From a virus: a stretch of 22,068 nt of DNA. Under the pieces are notes generated by a model that searched no databases, was not told the DNA's origin, and saw only the letters and a list, made by a program, of their open reading frames with translations. Positions 6,801 through 12,123 of the stretch are shown here, one piece after another. The stretch's first letter is position 1. Each line of letters begins with the position of its first letter. The stretch is taken from IMG/VR virus record IMGVR_UViG_3300031219_000012, positions 1 to 22,068 of that record. The stretch is one strand, 5' to 3'. The position numbers and the translations under genes are program-made.

Positions 6801-7173
6801 AATCTTCCCTTTTTATATGCTTCACAATACTATTGCCATTTTTGGTCTTTATAGTATCGCCTATTTTTAATTCTTTACAGAATACTTCATCAAAATATTC
6901 ATCAAATAATATATGATTATCTGCACAAGTTAAGCTAAGACCGTCAATAGTTTTGATATTATAATGATTAAATGGTTGTGTTAAATGTATCTCAGATACT
7001 GCCTCATATCCAGTATCAGTCTTTACTCTAATATCTATTAAAGATATAGATTTTAATATTTTTTTAGAAATATCATCCTCATCCAATGATACATTTCTAT
7101 ATTGGTATTTTTCTATCAACTCAATAGATTTTTCTATCAACTCAATCAATATTTTTTTAAGAAGTGTAATCAT
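3826..7173 (-). CDS. terL: Terminase large subunit, C-terminal piece: intein C-fragment + ATPase/nuclease with a second complete intein
   Basis: A 1115-residue precursor. Residues 1-150 are the C-fragment of a split intein ending G-I-L-S-H-N. T151 begins the terminase and completes the Walker A motif left in the other gene. Residues 151-664 closely follow T4 gp17: Walker B V-L-Y-L-D-E (235-240), coupling motif I-T-S-T-P-N-G (270-276), nuclease acidic residues D486 (S-I-D-L-A-E-G-L-G-Q-D), E565 (V-L-E-L-N) and the G-N-D-D at 661-664. Residues 665-1029 are a second intein, and 1030-1115 finish the nuclease domain (V-M-T-I-V) plus a Gly/Tyr/Arg tail G-G-Y-G-R-R-R. Excising both inteins and joining to the 117-residue N-piece gives about 717 residues, against 610 for T4 gp17. 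The mature enzyme is the ATP-driven DNA packaging motor and headful nuclease, docked on the portal. The start is 17 bases after the homing endonuclease stop and lacks a Shine-Dalgarno motif. Confidence 0.93.
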   Translation of the reverse strand: MITLLKKILIELIEKSIELIEKYQYRNVSLDEDDISKKILKSISLIDIRVKTDTGYEAVSEIHLTQPFNHYNIKTIDGLSLTCADNHILFDEYFDEVFCKELKIGDTIKTKNGNSIVKHIKREDYKSSMFDLSVDHQNHRFYTNGILSHNTISASIFMLHTILFNNDKNIMIVANKGDTSVEIVDKIKSIYSLLPFFLKPGIKTWNQKSLTFDNGCRIKTSARTKTPAIGFTIDVLYLDEFAHIPSNIIEPYYTAVFPTVSAIKNSKIIITSTPNGMNLFHKLLTNAERPAGDPQRNNYTPMRVYWYQVPGRFVTYIRLNDHKLYENKIEKDNVFNQVHNKWGADTKVEMSWSVDLQKYVIEVYNNDYCHDEDVVGFNIKTPDGKEISILELAELTTWKDEAIKDIGGEDAFNQEYGLRFVNASKSLLSENIIDHLLNNKILYEWEEIYEFEDKLNFSYENLKWVDDYDIYNPIKRKEYKIVLSIDLAEGLGQDFSVINIFRISNKSREVIDIQKEKYSSIKDFFKLEQIGIYRSNIISIKQMSELLYILAFEYFNPDNLKIVLELNNYGNTLLAELPHVFDGINDYGSSVFVRYKHRIDSPEEKVGLKVTSLKNLLIKDYQSLMLSKSFSINNEDTIREITTFVKHTTSSGNIKYAADNGNDDCVLPNTLIKTINGYKRIKDIKLGELVLTHLGNYKPVTNICKKDFDGVMHRIKFRGQPSLDITYNHPIYVPKNDYSKKNRKNYNNYLKREWILPSDISNKSRCVVIKSPLYTGDVNNIKYQELFERNKYSPSSNFKIKEIELDNNFAKFLGLFLADGNSYKPSHNTYRITLAFNDKDLTLIDEMKDIINNWNLKYHVQNRNNCTTVIFYNRFLWEIFSKCYDEDKEKIFPEMLYNKLDKEKMSLVLDYWIKGDGWLCETPGKTKHYIGCSTSFQLALTMRDISISLDKHAVISYNKRHRYGKPTKSQYWVSIYEDSLERSCMRKISDFEYSSVLQRNEKYNYTGTTYNLEVEDDNSYVANGIVVHNCVMTIVNATSIFEKNEFSEMIHEWMNKHVDKEIVDYINECMKKSDYIESNDYTHFLDVKKKTLGSRTGGGYGQSKYKSSGGYGRRR
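4087..5181 (-). other. Contiguous intein with LAGLIDADG homing endonuclease in TerL nuclease domain
   Basis: Encodes residues 665-1029 of the C-terminal TerL precursor (365 residues). Block A begins C-V-L-P-N-T-L-I. Block B holds D-I-T-Y-N-H-P with the T-x-x-H pair. Two dodecapeptides, F-L-G-L-F-L-A-D-G near 812-820 and V-L-D-Y-W-I-K-G-D-G near 908-917, mark a LAGLIDADG (DOD) endonuclease. Block F is Y-N-L-E-V-E-D-D-N-S-Y-V-A-N-G, and block G is V-V-H-N followed by Cys+1. All splicing residues (C1, penultimate His, terminal Asn, Cys+1) are present, so it should be splice-competent. The insertion lies directly after the D-D pair that carries the last catalytic aspartate of the RNase H-like nuclease. 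Confidence 0.95.
6724..7173 (-). other. Split-intein C-fragment (IntC, 150 residues) of TerL
   Basis: Residues 1-150 of the C-terminal TerL precursor. It starts with a highly helical Leu/Ile/Lys/Glu segment (1-26) containing a tandem E-L-I-E-K-S-I-E-L-I-E-K. Intein block B follows (T-I-D-G-L-S-L-T-C-A-D-N-H), then K-E-L-K-I-G-D-T-I and the block F segment M-F-D-L-S-V-D-H-Q-N-H-R-F-Y-T-N-G. Block G is I-L-S-H-N, then Thr+1. The break is therefore between blocks A and B, not at the usual endonuclease position between B and F. This matches the atypical split known from the AceL-TerL type of intein, which also sits in a terminase gene. The helical extension is additional. Confidence 0.9.
7106..7145. 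repeat. Tandem 27-base-scale repeat coding L-I-E-K-S-I-E-L-I-E-K
   Basis: TTTTTCTATCAACTCAAT occurs twice in tandem inside the start of the IntC coding region and encodes two copies of I-E-L-I-E-K. It keeps the frame and extends the helix at the intein split site, suggesting that the extension grew by local duplication. Confidence 0.65.
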
Positions 7174-7190
7174 TTTTTTATTATTTTTAT

Positions 7191-8186
7191 CTATACATTA
7201 TTTAAAAAATCTATACATTTTTTAATAGTTAAATCTTTTTTGCTTTTATATTCAGTATCCCATATTATTAGAATATCAAATCCTTTTGATTTAGCAATAT
7301 TTATTTTTAAATTATCTTTATCCCATATTTCCCTTGCAGTAGGTCCACTTTCTTTATAGAAAGGATGTGGATAATCGTTCTCTTTGAAAGTTTTAGGATT
7401 TGCATGGTATAAATCACCATTGTATTCGATAATTTTCATTCTTTTTCTATCAGTGAAGTCATATGAGAAAAATCCTACATCTTTAACTGATATAAAGAAC
7501 TCTTTATTTTTTATTGCATAGTGTACACGTTTTAGTTCATTATCTGTATAAATCTTACTTATCTTTTTAAATAAGTCTTGTGATATTTCAGAATAGCCAC
7601 ATTTCATATTACCATTTTCTGCCAAATTTTTCTGCCAAAGTGTTTGTCTATCTAGCCATCTTTTCTTACCACCAACATCACCATGTTTTTCTACACATTT
7701 TTTTAGAGAAAATGTACTTTGTCTTTCGCTAAGCATCTTTTTAGATGTTTCCTCATCATAACCTTTCAGTAAATAGTATTCTAAAGTAGTATCTGATATT
7801 CTATCCTTAATAGCTTCCTTTGCAAAAATACTTATATGCTCCTCTATATTCTCTACACCTTCATATTTTGAAAAATTCTTTGAAAATGGACTTCTTGATT
7901 TTCTTTCTAATTCAGTTGTATTTTTTTTGTGATTAGGATTTTTTGTGCCTCTTATTTTTTCAGCAAACATTTTTTTATACTTTTCTTTCTTCATATGCTT
8001 ACCACCATTAATTGTTGTCTTAGCCTTATCTGATAATGCCATTATAGGAGCACCTTCGTACAATTCTTTATATTCTTTAGTAGTCATGTTATTATGTGCA
8101 AATTTTAAATGCTTTCCATATATTCTTTTGCATTGCTCACCACATATTCTACATGTTACCGTTTCTTTATTGTCATTTATTATCAT
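7191..8186 (-). CDS. Free-standing homing endonuclease, Vsr/EDxHD-type, lodged between the two terL pieces
   Basis: A 331-residue protein. The N-terminus carries a zinc finger (C12, C15, H26, H31) followed by M-T-T-K-E-Y-K-E-L-Y, the DNA-binding module often found in phage homing endonucleases. Two F-x-L-K-K-C-V-E-K-H-G-D-x-G-G-K-K-R-W-like elements lie mid-protein (about 160-180). The C-terminal 100 residues have a very-short-patch-repair-like PD-(D/E)XK layout: D243, then I-I-E-Y-N-G-D-L-Y-H-A-N-P (E254, D258, H261), W289-D-K-D-N-L-K, and I-L-I-I-W-D-T-E-Y at 305-313. This family was described in 'fractured genes', where a homing endonuclease separates two halves of a split-intein gene, exactly the arrangement here. 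Its predicted target is the intein-free terL site. It has its own TATATATAAAAG-like element at about 8216-8229, suggesting independent expression. Confidence 0.88.
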   Translation of the reverse strand: MIINDNKETVTCRICGEQCKRIYGKHLKFAHNNMTTKEYKELYEGAPIMALSDKAKTTINGGKHMKKEKYKKMFAEKIRGTKNPNHKKNTTELERKSRSPFSKNFSKYEGVENIEEHISIFAKEAIKDRISDTTLEYYLLKGYDEETSKKMLSERQSTFSLKKCVEKHGDVGGKKRWLDRQTLWQKNLAENGNMKCGYSEISQDLFKKISKIYTDNELKRVHYAIKNKEFFISVKDVGFFSYDFTDRKRMKIIEYNGDLYHANPKTFKENDYPHPFYKESGPTAREIWDKDNLKINIAKSKGFDILIIWDTEYKSKKDLTIKKCIDFLNNV

Positions 8187-8257
8187 AATTTTATTTTGTT
8201 TTCTTTTTATATGCTTTTATATATAAAAAGTTGTTGGCTTCCTATCAAATAGGTAAA

Positions 8258-8773
8258 TTATTTTTCTAACAGGAATAAAATATCATATAATTTTATTTTT
8301 ATTTTTTCTAATAATGTTAGTGATCTTTCTTGTTTAAGCATATGATAATATAGTTTACCAATTCTATATTCTTTTCTAATTTCCTTGCTCTTAATTTCGC
8401 ATAAAGTGTTGAAGGTCAAGCACTTACCCACCTGCCTACTAGCCATTAATATATTGAATCGATTATCAACAAAATTATCTAATATGTCAGCTTGGTAGTC
8501 TCTAAGTGTTATTGCTCCAATAGAACCATCTTCTCTTTTCACCTTACAGTATTTTTCGGTAAAATGGTGTATATCTAGTGCACATTTAACGTATTCTCCT
8601 TGTTCGGCACTTGTCATCTTAAATGTAAGACCTGATCTTCTTAACCCTATTTCATTTTTAAGCCATGGGTTTTGAAACCTTTTTAGTACTATACCATCAT
8701 TTATCTTATCAGTAGCCTCGGTAACGTTCTCACTACTAAATACCATTTGTCTTTCTTTCTTAATCTTTGCCAT
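8258..8773 (-). CDS. terL: Terminase large subunit, N-terminal piece fused to intein N-fragment
   Basis: A 171-residue protein. Residues 1-117 are the N-terminal part of a T4 gp17-type terminase: W-L-K-N at 37-40, the adenine-binding region T-L-R-D-Y-Q-A-D-I-L at 89-98, and the beginning of Walker A, A-S-R-Q-V-G-K, at 111-117 (compare S-R-Q-L-G-K-T in T4). Residue C118 opens an intein N-fragment. Joining K117 to T151 of the other product restores S-R-Q-V-G-K-T followed by a gp17-like sequence (I-x-x-x-I-F-x-x-H), which confirms the pairing. Alone, this fragment cannot bind ATP properly. The start at 8773 lies across a 42-base divergent gap from the candidate small terminase gene, with a shared TATATATATTATA box in between. 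Confidence 0.93.
   Translation of the reverse strand: MAKIKKERQMVFSSENVTEATDKINDGIVLKRFQNPWLKNEIGLRRSGLTFKMTSAEQGEYVKCALDIHHFTEKYCKVKREDGSIGAITLRDYQADILDNFVDNRFNILMASRQVGKCLTFNTLCEIKSKEIRKEYRIGKLYYHMLKQERSLTLLEKIKIKLYDILFLLEK
8261..8422 (-). other. Split-intein N-fragment (IntN, 54 residues) of TerL
   Basis: Residues 118-171 of the N-terminal TerL product. Block A is C-L-T-F-N-T-L-C-E-I-K-S, with Cys1 as the splicing nucleophile. It is followed by K-E-Y-R-I-G-K-L-Y-Y-H-M-L-K, comparable with the first helix of AceL-TerL-type N-fragments, and then by an extra helical tail of about 22 residues ending at the stop codon. That tail (T-L-L-E-K-I-K-I-K-L) resembles the first residues of the C-fragment (T-L-L-K-K-I-L-I-E-L). 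Block B is absent here and present in the partner, so the split is of the atypical, early kind. Confidence 0.88.
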
Positions 8774-8789
8774 AAGCGACTTATTTTTT

Positions 8790-8802
8790 TATATATATTA
8801 TA
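8790..8802. promoter_or_regulatory. Shared TATA-like box in terL/terS-like divergent gap
   Basis: TATATATATTATA is nearly palindromic and lies 13 bases before the start at 8816 and 16 bases before the start at 8773. Its position suits a bidirectional promoter core, but in DNA this AT-rich the motif could arise by chance. Confidence 0.3.
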
Positions 8803-8815
8803 AAAAAACAGCTCT

Positions 8816-9466
8816 ATGTCTAAAACAGATAAAGAAAAAAGTAGGATACAAGACGAATTTGATCAAATACAAGGGGAGAATAATGATTTTGATATATCAA
8901 AACATTTGGCAGAAGCAGAAGATTTACCAGACCTTGGTGAGATAAGCTTGTATGATTATGATGCAGATTTAAGCACATCATCACAGCAATCAGTGGAGGT
9001 TTTAAGTTCACTTATAGACTTATACCTAAGTGATGTTCCAAAACTAAAACAACATCCTTATATAAAAAATAAGATGAAGGAAGATGCTATGGTATATTCA
9101 GAGGCTATATTCTTGGCTAAAATGACTAGAAAAAACTTCCTTAACCAACTACGCCAAATTGATAATGGGGAAAGCTCAGCTAGAATGCACGAAGTTGTTA
9201 ACCAGACTATTGTACAAGTTAGAGAAAACTCTAAATTTCTATCCACTCAAAGAACTGACTTAGAAAAGTTCTATAAAGATCTAAGAACAGATATGGGATT
9301 AGACGATATTGAAAATTCAGAGGTTTTAGAGTCACAATCTGATAAAGCGAAAGATTCACAAGATGATGGTGATATTGTTGATAATAGAAAACTAAATGAC
9401 CTTATAAAAGGAGCAATGATGAAAGAGAGTGATAATAAAAAAGAAAGTAAGGGTAAAAAGAAGTAA
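8816..9466 (+). CDS. Candidate terminase small subunit (T4 gp16-like)
   Basis: A 216-residue acidic, mostly helical protein. The middle part carries S-S-A-R-M-H-E-V-V-N-Q-T-I-V-Q-V-R-E-N at about 120-138. This resembles the segment of T4 gp16 built as S-P-R-x-x-E-V-x-x-x-x-x-x-Q-x-x-x-x-N, within the central oligomerisation helices. The preceding helix (A-M-V-Y-S-E-A-I-F-L-A-K) also fits. Before it come an acidic N-terminus (D-L-P-D-L-G-E-I-S-L-Y-D) like the gp16 N-terminal arm, and after it a disordered Lys/Asp/Ser tail. Position next to terL supports the call, although the gene is divergent rather than directly upstream on the same strand as in T4. gp16 proteins regulate the ATPase and select DNA for packaging. 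The similarity was read by eye and needs profile support; the alternative is an unrelated coiled-coil protein. Confidence 0.6.
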   Translation: MSKTDKEKSRIQDEFDQIQGENNDFDISKHLAEAEDLPDLGEISLYDYDADLSTSSQQSVEVLSSLIDLYLSDVPKLKQHPYIKNKMKEDAMVYSEAIFLAKMTRKNFLNQLRQIDNGESSARMHEVVNQTIVQVRENSKFLSTQRTDLEKFYKDLRTDMGLDDIENSEVLESQSDKAKDSQDDGDIVDNRKLNDLIKGAMMKESDNKKESKGKKK

Positions 9467-10318
9467 TTATATTTTTAAGTACTTAAATGTTTCAAAAGTT
9501 TTCACTAAATTATTAGCATGTATTAGAATATCTTTTTGTTTAAAGATGTTTCTTTGGTTATATGTTACCTCCCTAACCATAACGTATTTATCTACTCTAT
9601 TCGTAATGTCATGGATATTATTTTTTATATCATCGCTAGTATTACTCATTATTGTGGTAAACACATCGTTTATATTAATAGCCAAATCAATAGATTTTTT
9701 ATTTTCATCATAAAAGTGGACTGTGTTATAATTCTCAACAACTGTATCTGTAAATTTGTCACCATCAGTTTTATAACCGAACAAATGTTGTAATAAGAGT
9801 CTTGTTTTTAGATATGAGATATAATCTTTATCTCTATTATAAAATGTTTCTGATAGAAAGTAATAATCTTTTACTACTAGATTCATATCACACAATTCCT
9901 TCTCTAAGCTATCTATAATCGTTTTGTAGCTACTTTTACTTTTTTTAGAACATATTATGTATATATCATCGTTTTTGTTTCTAAGGTGCTGAAAATGCTT
10001 CTTATAGATAGTGTAGTCTAAATTTTCTATAATACTTGTATTCATAAATTCTTGTAAGGAGAATGATAGGTCAGTTATGTTGAACTTCATACTTTTACTC
10101 TTAATCTTTAGTGTGTTGTAAAGGTTTTCTGGTAGCCAATATCCAACATCATCAATATTAAGCATAGAATTATATTTCTTATAGATACCTTTTTTTATTA
10201 AATTGAATTCTGATTCAGTTAATTTAATGATGGGTATCGAAGGTTTATTCTTAGAGACTAACCATACTGAATTATCTATCTTAATAAGTGTATCAATGTC
10301 AAAAAAATGTGCCTTCAT
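9467..10318 (-). CDS. HAD-like phage protein of unknown function
   Basis: A 283-residue protein. The N-terminus H-F-F-D-I-D-T-L-I resembles HAD motif I (D7, D9), but it lacks the glycine of D-x-D-G-T. I-Y-I-I-C-S-K-K-S-K at about 118-127 fits motif II, where a Ser/Thr follows a hydrophobic strand. V-H-F-Y-D-E-N-K-K-S-I at about 200-210 fits the motif IV acidic strand. Between them lies a helical cap (L-S-F-S-L-Q-E-F-M-N-T). This combination suggests a HAD fold with a possibly altered active site. The stop abuts the convergent terS-like stop (9466/9467), and the start is one base from the stop of the zinc-ribbon gene, so both are probably cotranscribed. No substrate can be named. Confidence 0.55.
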   Translation of the reverse strand: MKAHFFDIDTLIKIDNSVWLVSKNKPSIPIIKLTESEFNLIKKGIYKKYNSMLNIDDVGYWLPENLYNTLKIKSKSMKFNITDLSFSLQEFMNTSIIENLDYTIYKKHFQHLRNKNDDIYIICSKKSKSSYKTIIDSLEKELCDMNLVVKDYYFLSETFYNRDKDYISYLKTRLLLQHLFGYKTDGDKFTDTVVENYNTVHFYDENKKSIDLAININDVFTTIMSNTSDDIKNNIHDITNRVDKYVMVREVTYNQRNIFKQKDILIHANNLVKTFETFKYLKI

Positions 10319-10319
10319 A

Positions 10320-10571
10320 TTATTTGCTATATTTATTAGTTTCAGTATACCTTATTTCCTCTTGTCCACCACCCTTTGGTTCATCTTCATATTCTCTATC
10401 TTCCCATGTTACTCCACCACTTGTTTGTGAGTTAAAGCTTTTGCATTTACTACATTCCTTTGGAAATACACTTTTTCCATCTTTTTCTATTGCTTTATCA
10501 ATATCATAGTAAAAGGGAGCTTTGCACCAAGGATTATTACACACTAATCTTTTTTTATTTTCTCTATCCAT
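10320..10571 (-). CDS. Small zinc-ribbon-like protein
   Basis: An 83-residue protein with four cysteines arranged C11-x4-C16 and C40-x2-C43, consistent with one structural zinc site near the N-terminus. A conserved-looking N-P-W-C-K-A-P-F-Y-Y follows the first pair. The last 35 residues are polar and probably disordered. Function is unknown; small zinc ribbons of this kind in phages bind nucleic acid or act as assembly chaperones. One base separates its stop from the start of the HAD-like gene downstream. Upstream lies a 155-base gap holding two copies of a 48-base repeat. Confidence 0.65.
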   Translation of the reverse strand: MDRENKKRLVCNNPWCKAPFYYDIDKAIEKDGKSVFPKECSKCKSFNSQTSGGVTWEDREYEDEPKGGGQEEIRYTETNKYSK

Positions 10572-10589
10572 AATCTATATATTAATTAA

Positions 10590-10637
10590 AAAACATGCAA
10601 GATCATGACTATATAGATATTATAATATAAATTTTGT
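10590..10637. repeat. Direct repeat copy 1 (AAAACATGCAAGATCATGA...)
   Basis: First of two imperfect 48-base copies in the gap between the genes at 10571 and 10727. Both start AAAACATGCAA[GC]ATCATGA and continue with TATATA and AATATAAA blocks. The palindrome TCATGA lies at the core. On the minus strand this copy sits about 20-65 bases upstream of the zinc-ribbon start, a position suited to a promoter or a protein-binding site. Confidence 0.7.
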
Positions 10638-10680
10638 GCTTGTATAGAATTTTAGTTAAAATAAATCCTTTTTACTTACA

Positions 10681-10728
10681 AAAACATGCAACATCATGAT
10701 ATATAAATATATTTAATATAAAATTTTC
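10681..10728. repeat. Direct repeat copy 2 (AAAACATGCAACATCATGA...)
   Basis: Second copy, 91 bases from the first, ending at the stop codon of the gene above. The shared core AAAACATGCAA-ATCATGA differs by one base between copies. The conservation of the G+C-containing core within such AT-rich DNA argues against chance. Confidence 0.7.
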
Positions 10729-11182
10729 ATTTTATTAGACTTTCGCTTAGTGCAAATTCATATATGTTAAGTAAATTTAGCTCATATTCAAATATAGATT
10801 TTACATCTGCTAATGTCTTTGAATTCTCTACTGCTTCAACTATCATAGTTCCAAACTTTTCTTGAAAATGTATATATGATTCACACCACGGCTTATTGTA
10901 GTTTACAAGTGTATCCCATTCTTTTTGACCACCTGATAGCCAGTACAAACTTTTTTCTGGGATTACTGAATATTTCTTAAAATCGTCCAATCTAGTTTTC
11001 CATATACTATCTGTTGAATCGACCCTTTTCATTAATATCGATACTGCTTCTGCTACATCATCTGTTATTTGTTCACCAATTTCAAAGAAATAACCACATT
11101 CTGTTTTATAAATAGATACTATATTATCATTAAAAACTATATCTGATAAATTCATCTTAACCAAAGTTTTTCTTTTTTTCAT
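10727..11182 (-). CDS. Hypothetical protein
   Basis: A 151-residue protein I do not recognise. It is predicted to be soluble and mixed alpha/beta. The N-terminus is basic (M-K-K-R-K-T-L-V-K-M). Residues 20-45 look like paired strands (I-V-S-I-Y-K-T-E-C-G-Y-F-F-E-I-G-E). A Trp-rich middle follows (S-I-W-K-T-R-L near 60, S-L-Y-W-L-S-G-G near 80, K-P-W-C-E-S-Y near 97), then helices to the C-terminus. A second in-frame ATG at codon 10 cannot be excluded as the start. It follows the MORN-like gene by 24 bases on the minus strand, so the two are likely in one transcript. Confidence 0.7.
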   Translation of the reverse strand: MKKRKTLVKMNLSDIVFNDNIVSIYKTECGYFFEIGEQITDDVAEAVSILMKRVDSTDSIWKTRLDDFKKYSVIPEKSLYWLSGGQKEWDTLVNYNKPWCESYIHFQEKFGTMIVEAVENSKTLADVKSIFEYELNLLNIYEFALSESLIK

Positions 11183-11206
11183 AGCTATCTATTATTTTTT
11201 ATACTC

Positions 11207-11491
11207 TTATATTCTTAATCCACTGTTCCACTTACCACTAAAAAGCCCATCTTCAAAAATTCCATTTAACCAATTACCATAAAATTCACCCCCTTTAAAT
11301 ACACCATAATGCCAATTACCACTTAGGTAAACACCATCATGCCATATTAGAGTATTCTTTCTTATTTCTATAACTGCGTTGGAAATTTCGGAGTCTATTA
11401 ACCAATAGAATTCCTCTTCTTTAAGTATCTCTACTATCGTATCAATATTTTTATAGGCTTTATCTTTGTAAGTAATCTGTTTAAATTTCAT
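11207..11491 (-). CDS. MORN-like W/G repeat protein
   Basis: A 94-residue protein. The first 40 residues are helical. From about residue 48 it consists of short repeats, I-W-H-D-G-V-Y-L-S-G-N-W, G-V-F-K-G-G-E-F-Y-G, N-W-L-N-G-I-F-E-D-G-L-F-S-G, each a pair of short strands with the W/F-x-x-G-x-F-x-x-G period found in MORN-like beta hairpin repeats of large phages. The function of these phage proteins is unknown; the repeats suggest a protein- or membrane-binding surface. The last repeat ends shortly before the stop (S-G-L-R-I). An AATATATAAA element is at 11511-11520, about 19 bases before the start. Confidence 0.68.
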   Translation of the reverse strand: MKFKQITYKDKAYKNIDTIVEILKEEEFYWLIDSEISNAVIEIRKNTLIWHDGVYLSGNWHYGVFKGGEFYGNWLNGIFEDGLFSGKWNSGLRI

Positions 11492-11592
11492 CTTGTTATT
11501 AATTTACACTTTTATATATTATCATTTTAATATTGCTTTTTATCTAAAATCTATTTTATGGATAAAAATTAACATATTAAAAAAAATATAAT

Positions 11593-11628
11593 AAAAAAAG
11601 CCAAAATAATATTATTTTGGCTTTTTTT
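11593..11628. terminator. Strong bidirectional terminator
   Basis: A perfect 18-bp inverted repeat centred between 11610 and 11611: AAAAAAAGCCAAAATAAT and its reverse complement. As RNA it folds into a GCC-AAAATA hairpin with a small loop, flanked by A and U tracts, so it should terminate transcription from either side. It lies downstream of the gene ending at 11660 and about 100 bases upstream of the MORN-like start, separating the two minus-strand units. Confidence 0.85.
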
Positions 11629-11659
11629 TATCACTTTATGTACTAAATAACATCAGTAC

Positions 11660-12025
11660 TTATAGGCTTTTGTCTAGAAATTCTTTTTCAATTAATGATA
11701 TCTTATCTATACCTAATCTTGATATTTTATCAAGAATTTCGTCAGTGTCAAGACTATCTATTATACCTTCTTCAATATCTTGGAAATTTTCTGGTTGTAT
11801 AGTTTCCAAAAACATTTCAATATCAATTACTGAAACTTCCTTAGAAGATTTTGGATGTGTAAAGGCAACTATTCTGTACTCTTCATCCTTCGTAGTTATC
11901 CATACTTTACTAAACCCAGCTTTCTGAGCATTTTTTATACCATCTGGTGATAAAGCAGGATACTTATCTTGAAGTATTCTGTATTCTTTATCTCTCATCT
12001 CTGTTAAATCTATACAAATAATCAT
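11660..12025 (-). CDS. Hypothetical protein
   Basis: A 121-residue protein if started at the ATG at 12025; a shorter 112-residue form would start at 11998. The frame is open further upstream to 12226, but that extension is hydrophobic and lies opposite the coding start of the 754-residue gene, so it is not credible. The protein has a plausible small alpha/beta core (Y-R-I-L-Q-D-K-Y-P-A-L-S-P-D-G near the start, K-V-W-I-T-T, Y-R-I-V-A-F-T-H-P) and an acidic helical C-terminal half (D-I-E-M-F-L-E-T-I, D-S-L-D-T-D-E-I-L-D-K-I). I do not recognise a family. The strong hairpin at 11593-11628 follows its stop. Confidence 0.6.
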   Translation of the reverse strand: MIICIDLTEMRDKEYRILQDKYPALSPDGIKNAQKAGFSKVWITTKDEEYRIVAFTHPKSSKEVSVIDIEMFLETIQPENFQDIEEGIIDSLDTDEILDKISRLGIDKISLIEKEFLDKSL

Positions 12026-12100
12026 AATAATAGTTTTAAGGTTTGATACAAATATAACAAATATATTGACATCAAGAAATAAAACAAGTCTTTTATTTTT

Positions 12101-12113
12101 AATATATATAAAA
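12101..12113 (+). promoter_or_regulatory. TATA-like element before the 754-residue gene
   Basis: AATATATATAAAA lies 10 bases upstream of the ATG at 12124, in the 98-base divergent gap. The same AATATATAA core recurs before several other genes in the window (see findings). No Shine-Dalgarno motif is present. Confidence 0.3.
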
Positions 12114-12123
12114 AAATTCATAT

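Noticed and set aside
8237-8254. CCTAT-TTG-ATAGG hairpin after the IntN stop as a terminator
   Set aside because: The stem is only five bases with a three-base loop and no clear T run directly after it on the minus strand.
7174-8257. Group I intron or frameshifted pseudogene as the explanation for the broken terL
   Set aside because: Both pieces carry matching intein blocks (A in one; B, F and G in the other) right at the extein ends, and the intervening gene has its own start and stop. A protein-level split intein explains all of it.
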